Counted from the first letter of the stretch, positions 1 through 5,481 are shown. The stretch is DNA of 7,438 bases from Deltaproteobacteria bacterium (GCA_003647525.1 QMMZ01000083.1:1-7438); one strand, 5' to 3'. The notes: a model not told the origin generated them from the letters alone. Made by a program: numbers and translations.

Positions 1-1
1 A

Positions 2-586
2 GAGGCAGCATGGATACTTGAGAAAAATTTGCGTGAAGCCGGCGCTGACTCTTTATCGTTTCCGATAATTGTGGCATCAGGTCCAAACAGCGCACTTCCC
101 CATGCAATTCCCGGAAACCGTAATTTTCATAAGGGTGAACCAATTCTTTTTGACTGGGGAGCAAGACTAAACGGTTACTGCTCTGATATTAGCCGAACAC
201 TTGCAATCGGAAGCCCGGATGAAAGGTTTAAAAAAATTTTTAAAACAGTCCTTGATGCTCAGCTTAAAGCAATTGAGGCCATAAGGCCGGGAATAAGTTC
301 AAAGGCTGTGGATGAAATTGCACGAAACCACATAGACAGTATGGGTTTCAAAGGCAAATTCGGCCATGGGCTGGGGCATGGAATAGGACTGGCTGTTCAT
401 GAGCCTCCCGGAATCAGCCCGTTAAAAGATATATTGCTTGAGAATCAGATGGTCTTTACCGTCGAACCCGGCATCTACATACCCGGATGGGGCGGTATCA
501 GAATTGAAAACATGGTAGTAGTCGGCGAAAAGGGGGCCGAAGTACTGAACAGCCATGATCCTGCAATTTTTATAGAAGGAATCTGA
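2..586 (+). CDS. M24 family metallopeptidase, Xaa-Pro peptidase type (5' end missing)
   Basis: The reading frame is open to the left edge of the window, so only the last 194 residues are present. The TTG at 29 is internal, because the frame reads EAAWILEKN before it. The fragment is the pita-bread catalytic domain of the M24 family, cytosolic dinuclear-metal enzymes that remove the N-terminal residue ahead of proline or split Xaa-Pro dipeptides. All five expected metal ligands can be seen: Asp in LFDWGA (codon at 152), Asp in CSDISRT (185), His in LGHGIGL (377), Glu in TVEPGIY (464) and Glu in IRIENMV (506). A further conserved His lies in VHEPPG. The protein ends soon after the last ligand, as usual for PepQ/aminopeptidase P-like members, so the C-terminus is complete. 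The missing N-terminal half would hold the creatinase-like domain. PepP and PepQ cannot be told apart from this part, so no symbol is given. Confidence 0.93.
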   Translation, partial: EAAWILEKNLREAGADSLSFPIIVASGPNSALPHAIPGNRNFHKGEPILFDWGARLNGYCSDISRTLAIGSPDERFKKIFKTVLDAQLKAIEAIRPGISSKAVDEIARNHIDSMGFKGKFGHGLGHGIGLAVHEPPGISPLKDILLENQMVFTVEPGIYIPGWGGIRIENMVVVGEKGAEVLNSHDPAIFIEGI

Positions 587-599
587 TAGACGCATTACG

Positions 600-662
600 G
601 GTTCCTCCTGCATAGGAACCAGAAAGTGTAAACCAGAAAATGAAGGATATTATGATTTTCTG
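600..662 (+). terminator. Two small hairpins downstream of the M24 peptidase gene
   Basis: Just after the peptidase stop there is a perfect 7-bp stem, GGTTCCT (600-606) with AGGAACC (614-620) and a 7-base loop. It is followed by an 8-bp stem, CAGAAAAT (634-641) with ATTTTCTG (655-662) and a 13-base loop. The motif AACCAGAAA occurs at 617-625 and again at 631-639. Neither stem is followed by a clear run of T, so a Rho-independent terminator is only a guess from position; they may just be repeat debris. Confidence 0.3.
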
Positions 663-702
663 TTGATTATTTAATGTTCCGGTTTTATTCTCATCGCTGA
701 AA

Positions 703-738
703 TTTCTCGTTTCCACGCTGGAGCATGGGAGCGAGAAA
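703..738. repeat. Hairpin element of the CTCGTTCCCACGCT type
   Basis: A nearly continuous 16-bp stem can be drawn: 703-718 pairs with 723-738 around the four-base loop TGGA, with one C-A mismatch and two G-T pairs. The left arm reads TTTCTCGTTTCCACGC and the right arm GCATGGGAGCGAGAAA. It resembles the short palindrome CTCGTTCCCACGCT/AGCGTGGGAACGAG that recurs between genes in many proteobacterial genomes; that link is from memory and was not searched. It sits right before the 36-bp repeat upstream of the recombinase gene. Some G-T pairs and the mismatch suggest a slightly decayed copy. Confidence 0.7.
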
Positions 739-751
739 ACTTTGAACCTTT

Positions 752-787
752 TTCAGTGAAATTCCGTGTCGTTCCGTGGTGAACTTT
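752..787 (+). repeat. 36-bp dispersed repeat, copy 1
   Basis: The core reads TTCAGTGAAATTCCGTG followed by TCGTTCCGTGGTGAACTTT. It matches the reverse complement of copy 2 (1732-1767) at 33 of 36 bases and copy 3 (1968-2003) at 30 of 36, without gaps. Internally it carries TTCCGTG twice. It lies immediately upstream of xerD, and the GTG at 766 inside it opens the frame of that gene 19 codons early. With copy 2 it forms an inverted pair around xerD about 980 bases apart. Confidence 0.85.
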
Positions 788-822
788 CCCTGGCAAACCG
801 CAAAACCGACAACCGTATCTCT

Positions 823-1719
823 ATGTCATCCTTAGACCTCTTTGTTGATCAATATCTGAATTATCTCCTCGTTGAAAAAGGGCTTTCAAAAAATACTATA
901 GAATCATACAGCAGTGATCTAACAAGATATCTCAATTTTCTGAAGACCAAAAGAATAAAGACTATTTTTGACGCTGACACTGCTGCTATATTAAAGCACT
1001 TAATCTCGCTCAGGAATGCAGGGCTTGGTTCAAGATCGAGAGCGAGGCATCTTGTAACCATCAGGGGCTTTTACAGATTCCTTGTAGAAGAAAAAGTAAT
1101 AAAAAATGATCCGACAAGAATTATTGACCTTCCCAAAAGCGGCCTCAAACTTCCCGATGTTTTGTCATTTAAAGAAGTTGAACTCCTGTTAAATACTCCT
1201 AATTTAAATATGCCGACAGGAGCAAGAGATGCAGCAATGATAGAGCTTCTTTATGCGGCTGGCCTGAGGGTATCGGAACTTGTTAATTTAAAACTTCAGG
1301 ATGTAAATCTGGAAGCATGTTTTGTAAGAGTTTTCGGAAAAGGCTCAAAGGAAAGGGTAGTTCCTATAGGTCGTTATGCAAAAGAAAAGATCGACTTTTA
1401 CATAAAGACTTTCAGGGCAAAGCTTTTAAAAAATATGGCAAGTCCCTATCTCTTTGTCGCAAGGGCAGGAAAACCCATGACTCGTCAAGGTTTCTGGAAA
1501 CTGCTTAGAAAATATGGACAAAAAGCAGGAATCATCAGAAAAATCAAACCCCACAGTTTAAGGCACTCTTTTGCAAGCCACCTGCTTGAAGGAGGCGCCG
1601 ACTTGAGGTCGGTTCAGATCATGCTGGGCCACGTTGATATTTCCACAACACAGATTTATACTCATGTGGCCCGGGAGCATCTTAAAAAAATTCACGAAAA
1701 ATTTCATCCAAGAAAATAA
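823..1719 (+). CDS. xerD: Site-specific tyrosine recombinase XerD (XerC/XerD family)
   Basis: Xer recombinases resolve chromosome dimers at the dif site near the terminus, working with a partner Xer protein and FtsK. From the ATG at 823 the protein has 298 residues, the same length as E. coli XerD. The N-terminal SAM-like core-binding domain covers about residues 1-90 (LVEKGLSKNTIESY is typical) and the catalytic domain about 110-295. The catalytic set is complete: Arg149 (GLRVSEL), Lys173 (GKGSKER), His244 and Arg247 (HSLRHSF), His270 (MLGHVDISTTQ) and the nucleophile Tyr279 (IYTHV). The frame is open upstream to a GTG at 766, but the extra 19 residues come from the 36-bp repeat and do not look like Xer, so 823 is preferred although no clear ribosome binding site precedes it. 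XerD is favoured over XerC by overall resemblance; this choice is less certain than the family. No att-like sites or phage genes are seen, so a housekeeping role is likelier than an integrase. Confidence 0.93.
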   Translation: MSSLDLFVDQYLNYLLVEKGLSKNTIESYSSDLTRYLNFLKTKRIKTIFDADTAAILKHLISLRNAGLGSRSRARHLVTIRGFYRFLVEEKVIKNDPTRIIDLPKSGLKLPDVLSFKEVELLLNTPNLNMPTGARDAAMIELLYAAGLRVSELVNLKLQDVNLEACFVRVFGKGSKERVVPIGRYAKEKIDFYIKTFRAKLLKNMASPYLFVARAGKPMTRQGFWKLLRKYGQKAGIIRKIKPHSLRHSFASHLLEGGADLRSVQIMLGHVDISTTQIYTHVAREHLKKIHEKFHPRK

Positions 1720-1731
1720 TAATTAAAAGTA

Positions 1732-1767
1732 AAAATTCACCACGGAACAACACGGAGTTTCACTGAA
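1732..1767 (-). repeat. 36-bp dispersed repeat, copy 2 (inverted)
   Basis: This is the reverse complement of copy 1 with 3 differences in 36. On the plus strand its outer end reads CACCACGGAACAACACGGAG and it ends in TTTCACTGAA, 11 bases before the ATG of the broken GxxExxY gene. It faces copy 3 (1968-2003) at 28 of 36 matches, so the two frame that gene as inverted ends. Confidence 0.85.
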
Positions 1768-1778
1768 AATTATAAACA

Positions 1779-1964
1779 ATGAGTAATTTACTATATGAAG
1801 ATTTGAGCTATAAAATCATAGCGAACATAGAAATCAATGCCATGAAAAAGATAAAAAATCAGGACGAAGCCCAATTGATCAATTATCTCTAAACAACTCG
1901 CCTGAGGGTGCTATTATTCAATTTTGGTGCAGAGACGTTCGCAATGTCGAGAAGAATATTTTGA
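1779..1964 (+). pseudogene. GxxExxY-family protein remnant (PD-(D/E)XK-like), internally deleted
   Basis: Reading one frame from the ATG at 1779 gives MSNLLYEDLSYKIIA, then EINAMKKIKNQDEAQLINYL, a TAA stop at 1890-1892, and then TTRLRVLLFNFGAETFAM and a TGA at 1962-1964. The first part matches the start of GxxExxY proteins and the last parts match their C-terminus, typically ...VELKAV..L...DEAQLLNYLK.TGL.VGLLINFG. About 60 to 65 residues in between, including the GxxExxY motif itself, are gone. The usual Lys after NYL has become a stop (AAA to TAA), and one residue, usually Gly, is missing in RVLLFNFG. The family is placed in the PD-(D/E)XK nuclease superfamily (PF13366), though its function is not well established. 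The remnant cannot encode a working protein. Family assignment is by memory of the consensus and is strong in the C-terminal part. Confidence 0.82.
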
Positions 1965-1967
1965 TAA

Positions 1968-2003
1968 TTCAGTGTAATTCCGTGAAAATCCGTGGTGAGC
2001 TTT
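1968..2003 (+). repeat. 36-bp dispersed repeat, copy 3
   Basis: It begins TTCAGTGTAATTCCGTG and ends TCCGTGGTGAGCTTT, with 30 of 36 bases like copy 1; the main difference is AAAA in place of TCGT in the middle. It closes the GxxExxY remnant on the right and runs into the 3' end of the minus-strand thiamine-binding gene, where it encodes the last 11 residues (KSSPRIFTELH) and the stop. Confidence 0.85.
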
Positions 2004-2310
2004 TTAACCTGCCCTGCAACCTCTTCATAAGTGATTCCAGTTTCTCTGAGGATGTAACTTTTTTGTCACGGCGGTCATCAATCGAAACCGTAGTAACTAC
2101 CCGCTGAACGCCTTTTTCAAAGGGAACCGAGTGCATCTTCTTGACCAGCATTAAGATATCATCCAAATCGCCATCAATGACAGTTCCCATGGCATTCATC
2201 TTAAAGTTTGCCCCCGCCTCTTTTAAAACTTTTACGCAGTCAGCAACAAAGTCGCCGACACTTGGGGTAGCTGTGCCTATTGGTATTATATTAATTGTTG
2301 CAATTGGCAT
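1969..2310 (-). CDS. MTH1187/YqgV family thiamine-binding protein (DUF77)
   Basis: This 113-residue cytosolic protein starts MPIATINIIPIGT and carries the family signatures GTVIDGDLDDIL (residues 42-53), VPFEKGVQRVVTTVSIDDRRDKK in parts (62-84), and a final helix. Members have a ferredoxin-like fold, form oligomers and bind thiamine or related pyrimidine compounds; a role in salvage or transport is proposed for the family rather than shown here. The ATG at 2310 is well supported: GGAGGGG lies three bases upstream. The usual family length is about 95 to 105 residues, and here the last 11 residues fall in a dispersed repeat, so the tail (KSSPRIFTELH) was probably added when the repeat landed at the gene end. 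The core fold looks complete. It stands alone on this strand, separated from the exported-protein gene upstream by the palindromic element at 2353-2510. No TPP riboswitch is visible. Confidence 0.88.
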   Translation of the reverse strand: MPIATINIIPIGTATPSVGDFVADCVKVLKEAGANFKMNAMGTVIDGDLDDILMLVKKMHSVPFEKGVQRVVTTVSIDDRRDKKVTSSEKLESLMKRLQGRLKSSPRIFTELH

Positions 2311-2352
2311 AATCCCCTCCTATAGCGCCCTTCGGGCAAGCTTTTAGCTCTT

Positions 2353-2510
2353 AGGGCTCGCACAAAAATAACTTAACATTTTAAGTGCCGATGCATCCCG
2401 CCTGGTTGCGTTGCGAAAGCTCGGAATATCCTGATATTCCTGCGCTTTCGCGCCTTGCCAGACGGGCGCCACAACACTTAAGATTGCGAACTTATTTTTG
2501 TGCGAGCCCT
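2353..2510. repeat. 158-bp imperfect palindromic (MITE-like) element
   Basis: The ends are a perfect 19-bp inverted repeat, AGGGCTCGCACAAAAATAA (2353-2371), with its complement at 2492-2510. Further paired blocks follow inward: TTAAGTG (2381-2387) with 2475-2481, CCCGCCTGG (2397-2405) with 2458-2466 (one mismatch), GCGAAAGC (2413-2420) with 2444-2451, and a central GGAATATC/GATATTCC around 2431. The whole element can therefore fold into one long hairpin. TAGCT occurs just outside both ends (2345-2349 and 2511-2515), a possible but weak target duplication because three bases separate it from the left end. It encodes no protein. It lies after the stop of the exported-protein gene and before the thiamine-binding gene, so it could stop transcription of the former. 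Confidence 0.85.
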
Positions 2511-2535
2511 TAGCTGATCGTAAGCTTCAGCATGA

Positions 2536-3279
2536 CTAAAAATTATCATTAAACCGATAAATGAAAGCAAAATTGATAAAAAAAGTATCGTCATTTCCGT
2601 AAAAGTTACCACTATCGAAGTAACGAAAGCTTGTTTTGTCTAAAGATCCCACAAAAAAGTTAAATCTATATCCTAAGTCAACACCTATAGTGAGATTGTT
2701 TATAAGATTAAAATTCGCGCCCATGACCGGTGCAATGCCCAAAACCAATCCATCGAAATCAAGATTACACTTTGTTCTATCAATTAAGGTCATGGTGCCA
2801 TCTCCAGACATGTATCCAATTCTGAGCTGAGGACCGATCCACAGCCGGAAATTTGGCATTCTGACAATGCCAAACCCGAACGTATTATCAAGGACGAACC
2901 GATCAATATTTAGTTCGAAATTGCTAACAATAGCTGAAATATCCATGTTTAAATCTTCATTATATACAGAATCCAGGTCGTATTCGACATCTTCGTACCC
3001 TATTTGGAGGCGGTAGTTGAAGACTTTATCTTTGGCCACAGCGGTATCAAAGATAAAACCGCAACCGAAAAACTTTGCGTCACCGCTGCTTTCCAGGTCG
3101 TACCACGAGTCATCATCATCATAGTCTTCGTTAAAATCAGTGTCACCATCACCAATACCACGGGATAAATAGAAACCAATACCGCTGGCATGAGCACAAT
3201 TAATACCGAAGGGGGAAGAAAATATAACTCCTGCTGCAATTAAACAAATAAAAGTTACTCGAAATAGTCTTGTAAGCAT
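2536..3279 (-). CDS. Exported protein, probable outer-membrane beta-barrel
   Basis: I do not recognise a named family. The 247-residue protein has a clear Sec signal peptide: Arg4 and Arg7, a hydrophobic stretch from about 8 to 23, and a signal peptidase I site AHA-SG after residue 31. A very acidic segment follows (DFNEDYDDDDSWYD, about residues 48-61). The rest alternates polar and hydrophobic residues with many Tyr, Phe and Gly, as in short beta-barrels, and it ends INFAFIYRFNDNF with the C-terminal Phe that the BAM machinery favours. The acidic loop might bind a divalent cation; that is a guess. The start at 3279 is well supported by AAGGAGGT eight bases upstream. The gene is transcribed away from pfaD across a 378-base spacer, with no sign of an operon partner before the palindrome downstream. 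An OmpX/OmpA-barrel-like or porin-family protein of 8 to 10 strands is the best structural guess. Confidence 0.75.
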   Translation of the reverse strand: MLTRLFRVTFICLIAAGVIFSSPFGINCAHASGIGFYLSRGIGDGDTDFNEDYDDDDSWYDLESSGDAKFFGCGFIFDTAVAKDKVFNYRLQIGYEDVEYDLDSVYNEDLNMDISAIVSNFELNIDRFVLDNTFGFGIVRMPNFRLWIGPQLRIGYMSGDGTMTLIDRTKCNLDFDGLVLGIAPVMGANFNLINNLTIGVDLGYRFNFFVGSLDKTSFRYFDSGNFYGNDDTFFINFAFIYRFNDNF

Positions 3280-3326
3280 CGCGTTAACCTCCTTTTTTTA
3301 TTAGTGCCTGAACGAAGATCCTCCAA

Positions 3327-3332
3327 ATTATA
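3327..3332 (-). promoter_or_regulatory. Possible -10 box for the barrel gene
   Basis: On the minus strand this is a perfect TATAAT, about 48 bases upstream of the start codon and about 31 upstream of the Shine-Dalgarno sequence. No good -35 box lies at 16 to 18 bases, where the sequence is CCTAAA or similar, so either an activator or another sigma factor would be needed, or the match is chance in AT-rich DNA. Confidence 0.3.
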
Positions 3333-3393
3333 CTTTTCCTGTCATTCGTTTTAGGCGTTTGACTTTATTGTTTATACCTTCTGATATTAATGC

Positions 3394-3499
3394 TATAGAC
3401 TTTCAGATAAATAATTTCACTGTGTTATCAGTCGTCGACGTATAACTAATACGCCTTCCTCCTTCTAGCCTTGTGAAATTAATTATCTGAAAGTCTATA
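3394..3499. repeat. 27-bp inverted repeat with 52-base loop
   Basis: The left arm (3394-3420) starts TATAGACTTTCAGATAA and ends AATTTCAC; the right arm (3473-3499) is its reverse complement with a single mismatch (26 of 27). The match stops abruptly at both edges. The loop (3421-3472) contains a small palindrome, CGTCGACG (3433-3440), flanked by GTTAT/ATAAC, and a pyrimidine-rich stretch that on the minus strand reads AAGGAGG. It lies between the two divergent promoters, so it may be a regulatory site, a structured transcript or a small palindromic element. Confidence 0.85.
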
Positions 3500-3554
3500 T
3501 TTAGTATAAAGTAGTATAGAATACAATATCTTTATTTTCAAGTATGTATCTTTG

Positions 3555-3583
3555 TTGACATAAAATTCTAAATTTATTAATAT
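3555..3583 (+). promoter_or_regulatory. Sigma70-like promoter for pfaD
   Basis: A perfect TTGACA (3555-3560) is followed after 17 bases by TAATAT (3578-3583, 4 of 6 with TATAAT). Transcription would start near 3590 and leave a leader of about 68 bases before the pfaD start. Confidence 0.6.
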
Positions 3584-3657
3584 TTAAAAATTATTTTAGC
3601 TCTATTTTTTGTGGTTAACTTTTATCTTCCAATTGCTTGGAATCTATCTAATAAATA

Positions 3658-5304
3658 ATGCAATCCTCCTATACTGACAAAATAATATCCGGCTGGTGGT
3701 CAAAAGGGAACACTGAACCAAAAGTTGGCGACCATGCCATAAAGGACTCAATATTAAAAGTAACTAATCCTGTATTTTTGATAGGTATAGACGGGGGAAT
3801 TGCCGTCTCCCGGGATGGCACTATAACTATAGGCAATAAATTAGAATTAAATAATAACCTTCATCCTTTATATGCATTTGCTCCCCGGCTTCATCCGGAA
3901 GACCTTGGTGATCCATATTTTAAAAAGGCGCACAATCTTCGTTATGCATATATTGCAGGAGCAATGGCCAATGGTATTACATCAGTTGAAATGCTTGAAA
4001 AAACAGGACGCGCCGGAATGATGGGATTTTTTGGAGCGGCAGGCCTTTCCCTTGATGAAATAGAGTCTGCTGTCGACAGACTTCAAAAAAATATGAATAA
4101 TTATCCCTTTGGGTTTAACCTTATAAACAGTCCTAACAATCCTGATCTTGAATCAGCGATAGTTGATTTGTATTTAAAGCGGGGAATCAGACTTATAAGT
4201 GCCTCGGCATATCTTGAGATTACTCTGCCGCTCGTTTATTTCCGTGTAAAAGGAATCCATCGTGATGTTGATGGGAATATAGTATGTCCGAATAAAATTA
4301 TTGCAAAAATTTCAAGAGTAGAAATTGCCAAAAAATTTTTTTCGCCTCCTTCTGATAAAATACTTTATCAACTTGTCGACAAAAATATGATTACAAGAGA
4401 AGAAGCAACTCTTGCAAGGTCTATACCGATAGCAGATGATATGACTGCTGAAGCGGATTCAGGAGGACACACCGATAACAGGCCGGCTCTTTCTCTATTG
4501 CCGACAATAACTGCGCTCCGTGATGAGCTTGCTGAAAAATATAAGTATAAAAGACCTCTTTGTGTGGGACTTGGCGGTGGAATTGCTACACCCTCAGCAG
4601 CAGCGGCAGCCTTTTCCATGGGGGCCGCCTATATTTTAACCGGCTCTATCAACCAGGCCTGTGTTGAGGCCGGCACATCGGAAACCGTTCGTCAAATGCT
4701 CGCAGAGGCCAGACAGGCGGATGTAACTATGGCTCCTGCAGCAGATATGTTTGAAATGGGTGTAAAAGTTCAGGTATTAAAACGCGGTACAATGTTTCCG
4801 TTTCGCGCTGCAAAATTGTACGATCTTTACTGTAAATATGACTCTATGGAAAATATACCTGAAATTCAAAGAAAAATGCTGGAAAAAGATTTTTTCCAAT
4901 GCAGTTTAAAGGATGAATGGGAGAATACAAAGAATTTTTTTGTTAAAAATGATTCAAACCAGATAATCCTGGCTGAAAAAGATCCAAAACACAAGATGGC
5001 TCTGGTTTTTCGTTCATATCTTGGCCGCAGTTCAAACTGGGCAATAACGGGCGATCTTTCGAGAAAAATCGATTATCAAATATGGTGTGGTCCGGCCATA
5101 GGCGCTTTTAATGAATGGGTAAAAGGGTCCTTTCTTGAAAAGTATGAAAACAGGGAAACAGTAACGGTTGCAATGAACCTCCTTTTTGGAGCCGCTGTTG
5201 CAACACGCGCAAACTGGCTTCGCAGCCAAAAAATTGCGCTGCCGAACAATGTCGGCAAAATATCTCCAATGGAGCTTTCAGAAATATTGGAACTACTTAA
5301 ATAA
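3658..5304 (+). CDS. pfaD: PfaD family enoyl reductase of PUFA/secondary lipid synthase
   Basis: PfaD proteins are FMN-dependent, 2-nitropropane-dioxygenase-like TIM barrels. They act in trans as enoyl reductases for PfaABC-type polyunsaturated fatty acid synthases and related trans-AT polyketide systems, reducing the enoyl intermediate on the acyl carrier protein. The 548 residues fit the family. Landmarks are the N-terminal WW/G segment (GWWSKGN, 12-18), the conserved FGAAGLSLDEI (125-135), PFGFNLINSP (150-159), EADSGGHTDNRPA (265-277) with the conserved His271, the glycine-rich phosphate loop VGLGGGIATPSAAAAAF (303-319), and the C-terminal family block WCGPAIGAFNEWVKGSF (476-492). The ATG at 3658 is the first possible start, since an in-frame TAA lies at 3652-3654. 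It has no good Shine-Dalgarno sequence, so translation may be weak or use another signal. It precedes the synthase gene by 190 bases on the same strand, so the two likely form one transcript unless the heptad repeats between them interfere. Confidence 0.96.
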   Translation: MQSSYTDKIISGWWSKGNTEPKVGDHAIKDSILKVTNPVFLIGIDGGIAVSRDGTITIGNKLELNNNLHPLYAFAPRLHPEDLGDPYFKKAHNLRYAYIAGAMANGITSVEMLEKTGRAGMMGFFGAAGLSLDEIESAVDRLQKNMNNYPFGFNLINSPNNPDLESAIVDLYLKRGIRLISASAYLEITLPLVYFRVKGIHRDVDGNIVCPNKIIAKISRVEIAKKFFSPPSDKILYQLVDKNMITREEATLARSIPIADDMTAEADSGGHTDNRPALSLLPTITALRDELAEKYKYKRPLCVGLGGGIATPSAAAAAFSMGAAYILTGSINQACVEAGTSETVRQMLAEARQADVTMAPAADMFEMGVKVQVLKRGTMFPFRAAKLYDLYCKYDSMENIPEIQRKMLEKDFFQCSLKDEWENTKNFFVKNDSNQIILAEKDPKHKMALVFRSYLGRSSNWAITGDLSRKIDYQIWCGPAIGAFNEWVKGSFLEKYENRETVTVAMNLLFGAAVATRANWLRSQKIALPNNVGKISPMELSEILELLK

Positions 5305-5331
5305 CGGTTTACGGTTTACGGTTCACGGTTT
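5304..5331 (+). repeat. Tandem heptad array, left arm (4 x ACGGTTY)
   Basis: Four 7-base units follow one another directly from the last base of the pfaD stop: ACGGTTT, ACGGTTT, ACGGTTC and ACGGTTT. The last 18 bases (GTTTACGGTTCACGGTTT) are exactly complementary to 5447-5464, so this array and the right arm can form a stem over about 100 bases of loop. Confidence 0.85.
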
Positions 5332-5433
5332 TTAAAAATAGCCTTTTTAAATTATTGCAACGTGTTTGATGGTAACAGTTCACACTTTTTTAAATGAATT
5401 ATGTCAACAACTGATTGCTTTTATGTTTTGACC

Positions 5434-5475
5434 AACCGTTAACTGTAAACCGTGAACCGTAAACTGATAACCGTT
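5434..5475 (+). repeat. Tandem heptad array, right arm (6 x AACYGTN)
   Basis: Six consecutive 7-base units are seen: AACCGTT, AACTGTA, AACCGTG, AACCGTA, AACTGAT and AACCGTT. They are the inverse of the left array at 5304-5331. The intervening 5332-5433 is AT-rich and holds nothing I can identify. The array ends 19 bases before the start codon of the next gene. Confidence 0.85.
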
Positions 5476-5481
5476 ACAACT

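Larger units (their letters stand above)
1732..2003 (+). mobile_element. Putative repeat-bounded GxxExxY unit (decayed)
   Basis: The left end is CACCACGGA (copy 2) and the right end TCCGTGGTG (copy 3). Between them lies only the remnant of one GxxExxY gene, starting 11 bases after the left repeat and ending 4 bases before the right one. The tight fit of gene and inverted ends is what one expects of a small mobile unit that carries a single gene. No transposase and no convincing target duplication is seen, and a single degenerate example cannot prove mobility; the repeat may simply be common in this genome's spacers. Confidence 0.4.
3280..3657. other. Divergent intergenic region between the barrel gene and pfaD
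   Basis: This 378-base AT-rich spacer carries no coding frame that I can support. It contains the ribosome binding site of the barrel gene (3287-3296), a possible minus-strand -10 box (3327-3332), the large inverted repeat (3394-3499) and a good plus-strand promoter (3555-3583). The rest, 3500-3554 and 3584-3657, is plain AT-rich sequence. Confidence 0.7.

Noticed and set aside
766..822. GTG start at 766 for the recombinase, adding 19 residues
   Set aside because: The extra residues are encoded by a dispersed repeat and the sequence after it, do not resemble Xer proteins, and push the length past the usual 298.
823..1719. Phage or island integrase
   Set aside because: Length and catalytic residue positions fit housekeeping XerD, and no att core, tRNA gene or phage genes are seen.
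2141..2347. Plus-strand frame opposite the thiamine-binding gene
   Set aside because: It mirrors a well-conserved gene with a good ribosome binding site on the other strand and has no features of its own.
2311..2352. TPP riboswitch upstream of the thiamine-binding gene
   Set aside because: The leader has only a 4-bp GCCC/GGGC hairpin (2327-2337) and the Shine-Dalgarno sequence; the CTGAGA thi-box core is absent.
3421..3472. Small minus-strand gene started by the AAGGAGG in the loop of the inverted repeat
   Set aside because: No ATG, GTG or TTG lies at the right distance, and the frames that follow are short and featureless.
3394..3499. Integron attC site
   Set aside because: Size and loop would fit, but the arms lack the paired RYYYAAC/GTTRRRY core boxes and extrahelical bases, and no integrase or cassette genes are nearby.
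5304..5475. CRISPR array or telomere-type repeats
   Set aside because: Units are 7 bases with no spacers and the two arrays face each other, so this is not CRISPR; the telomere likeness is only superficial in an internal spacer of a bacterial locus.
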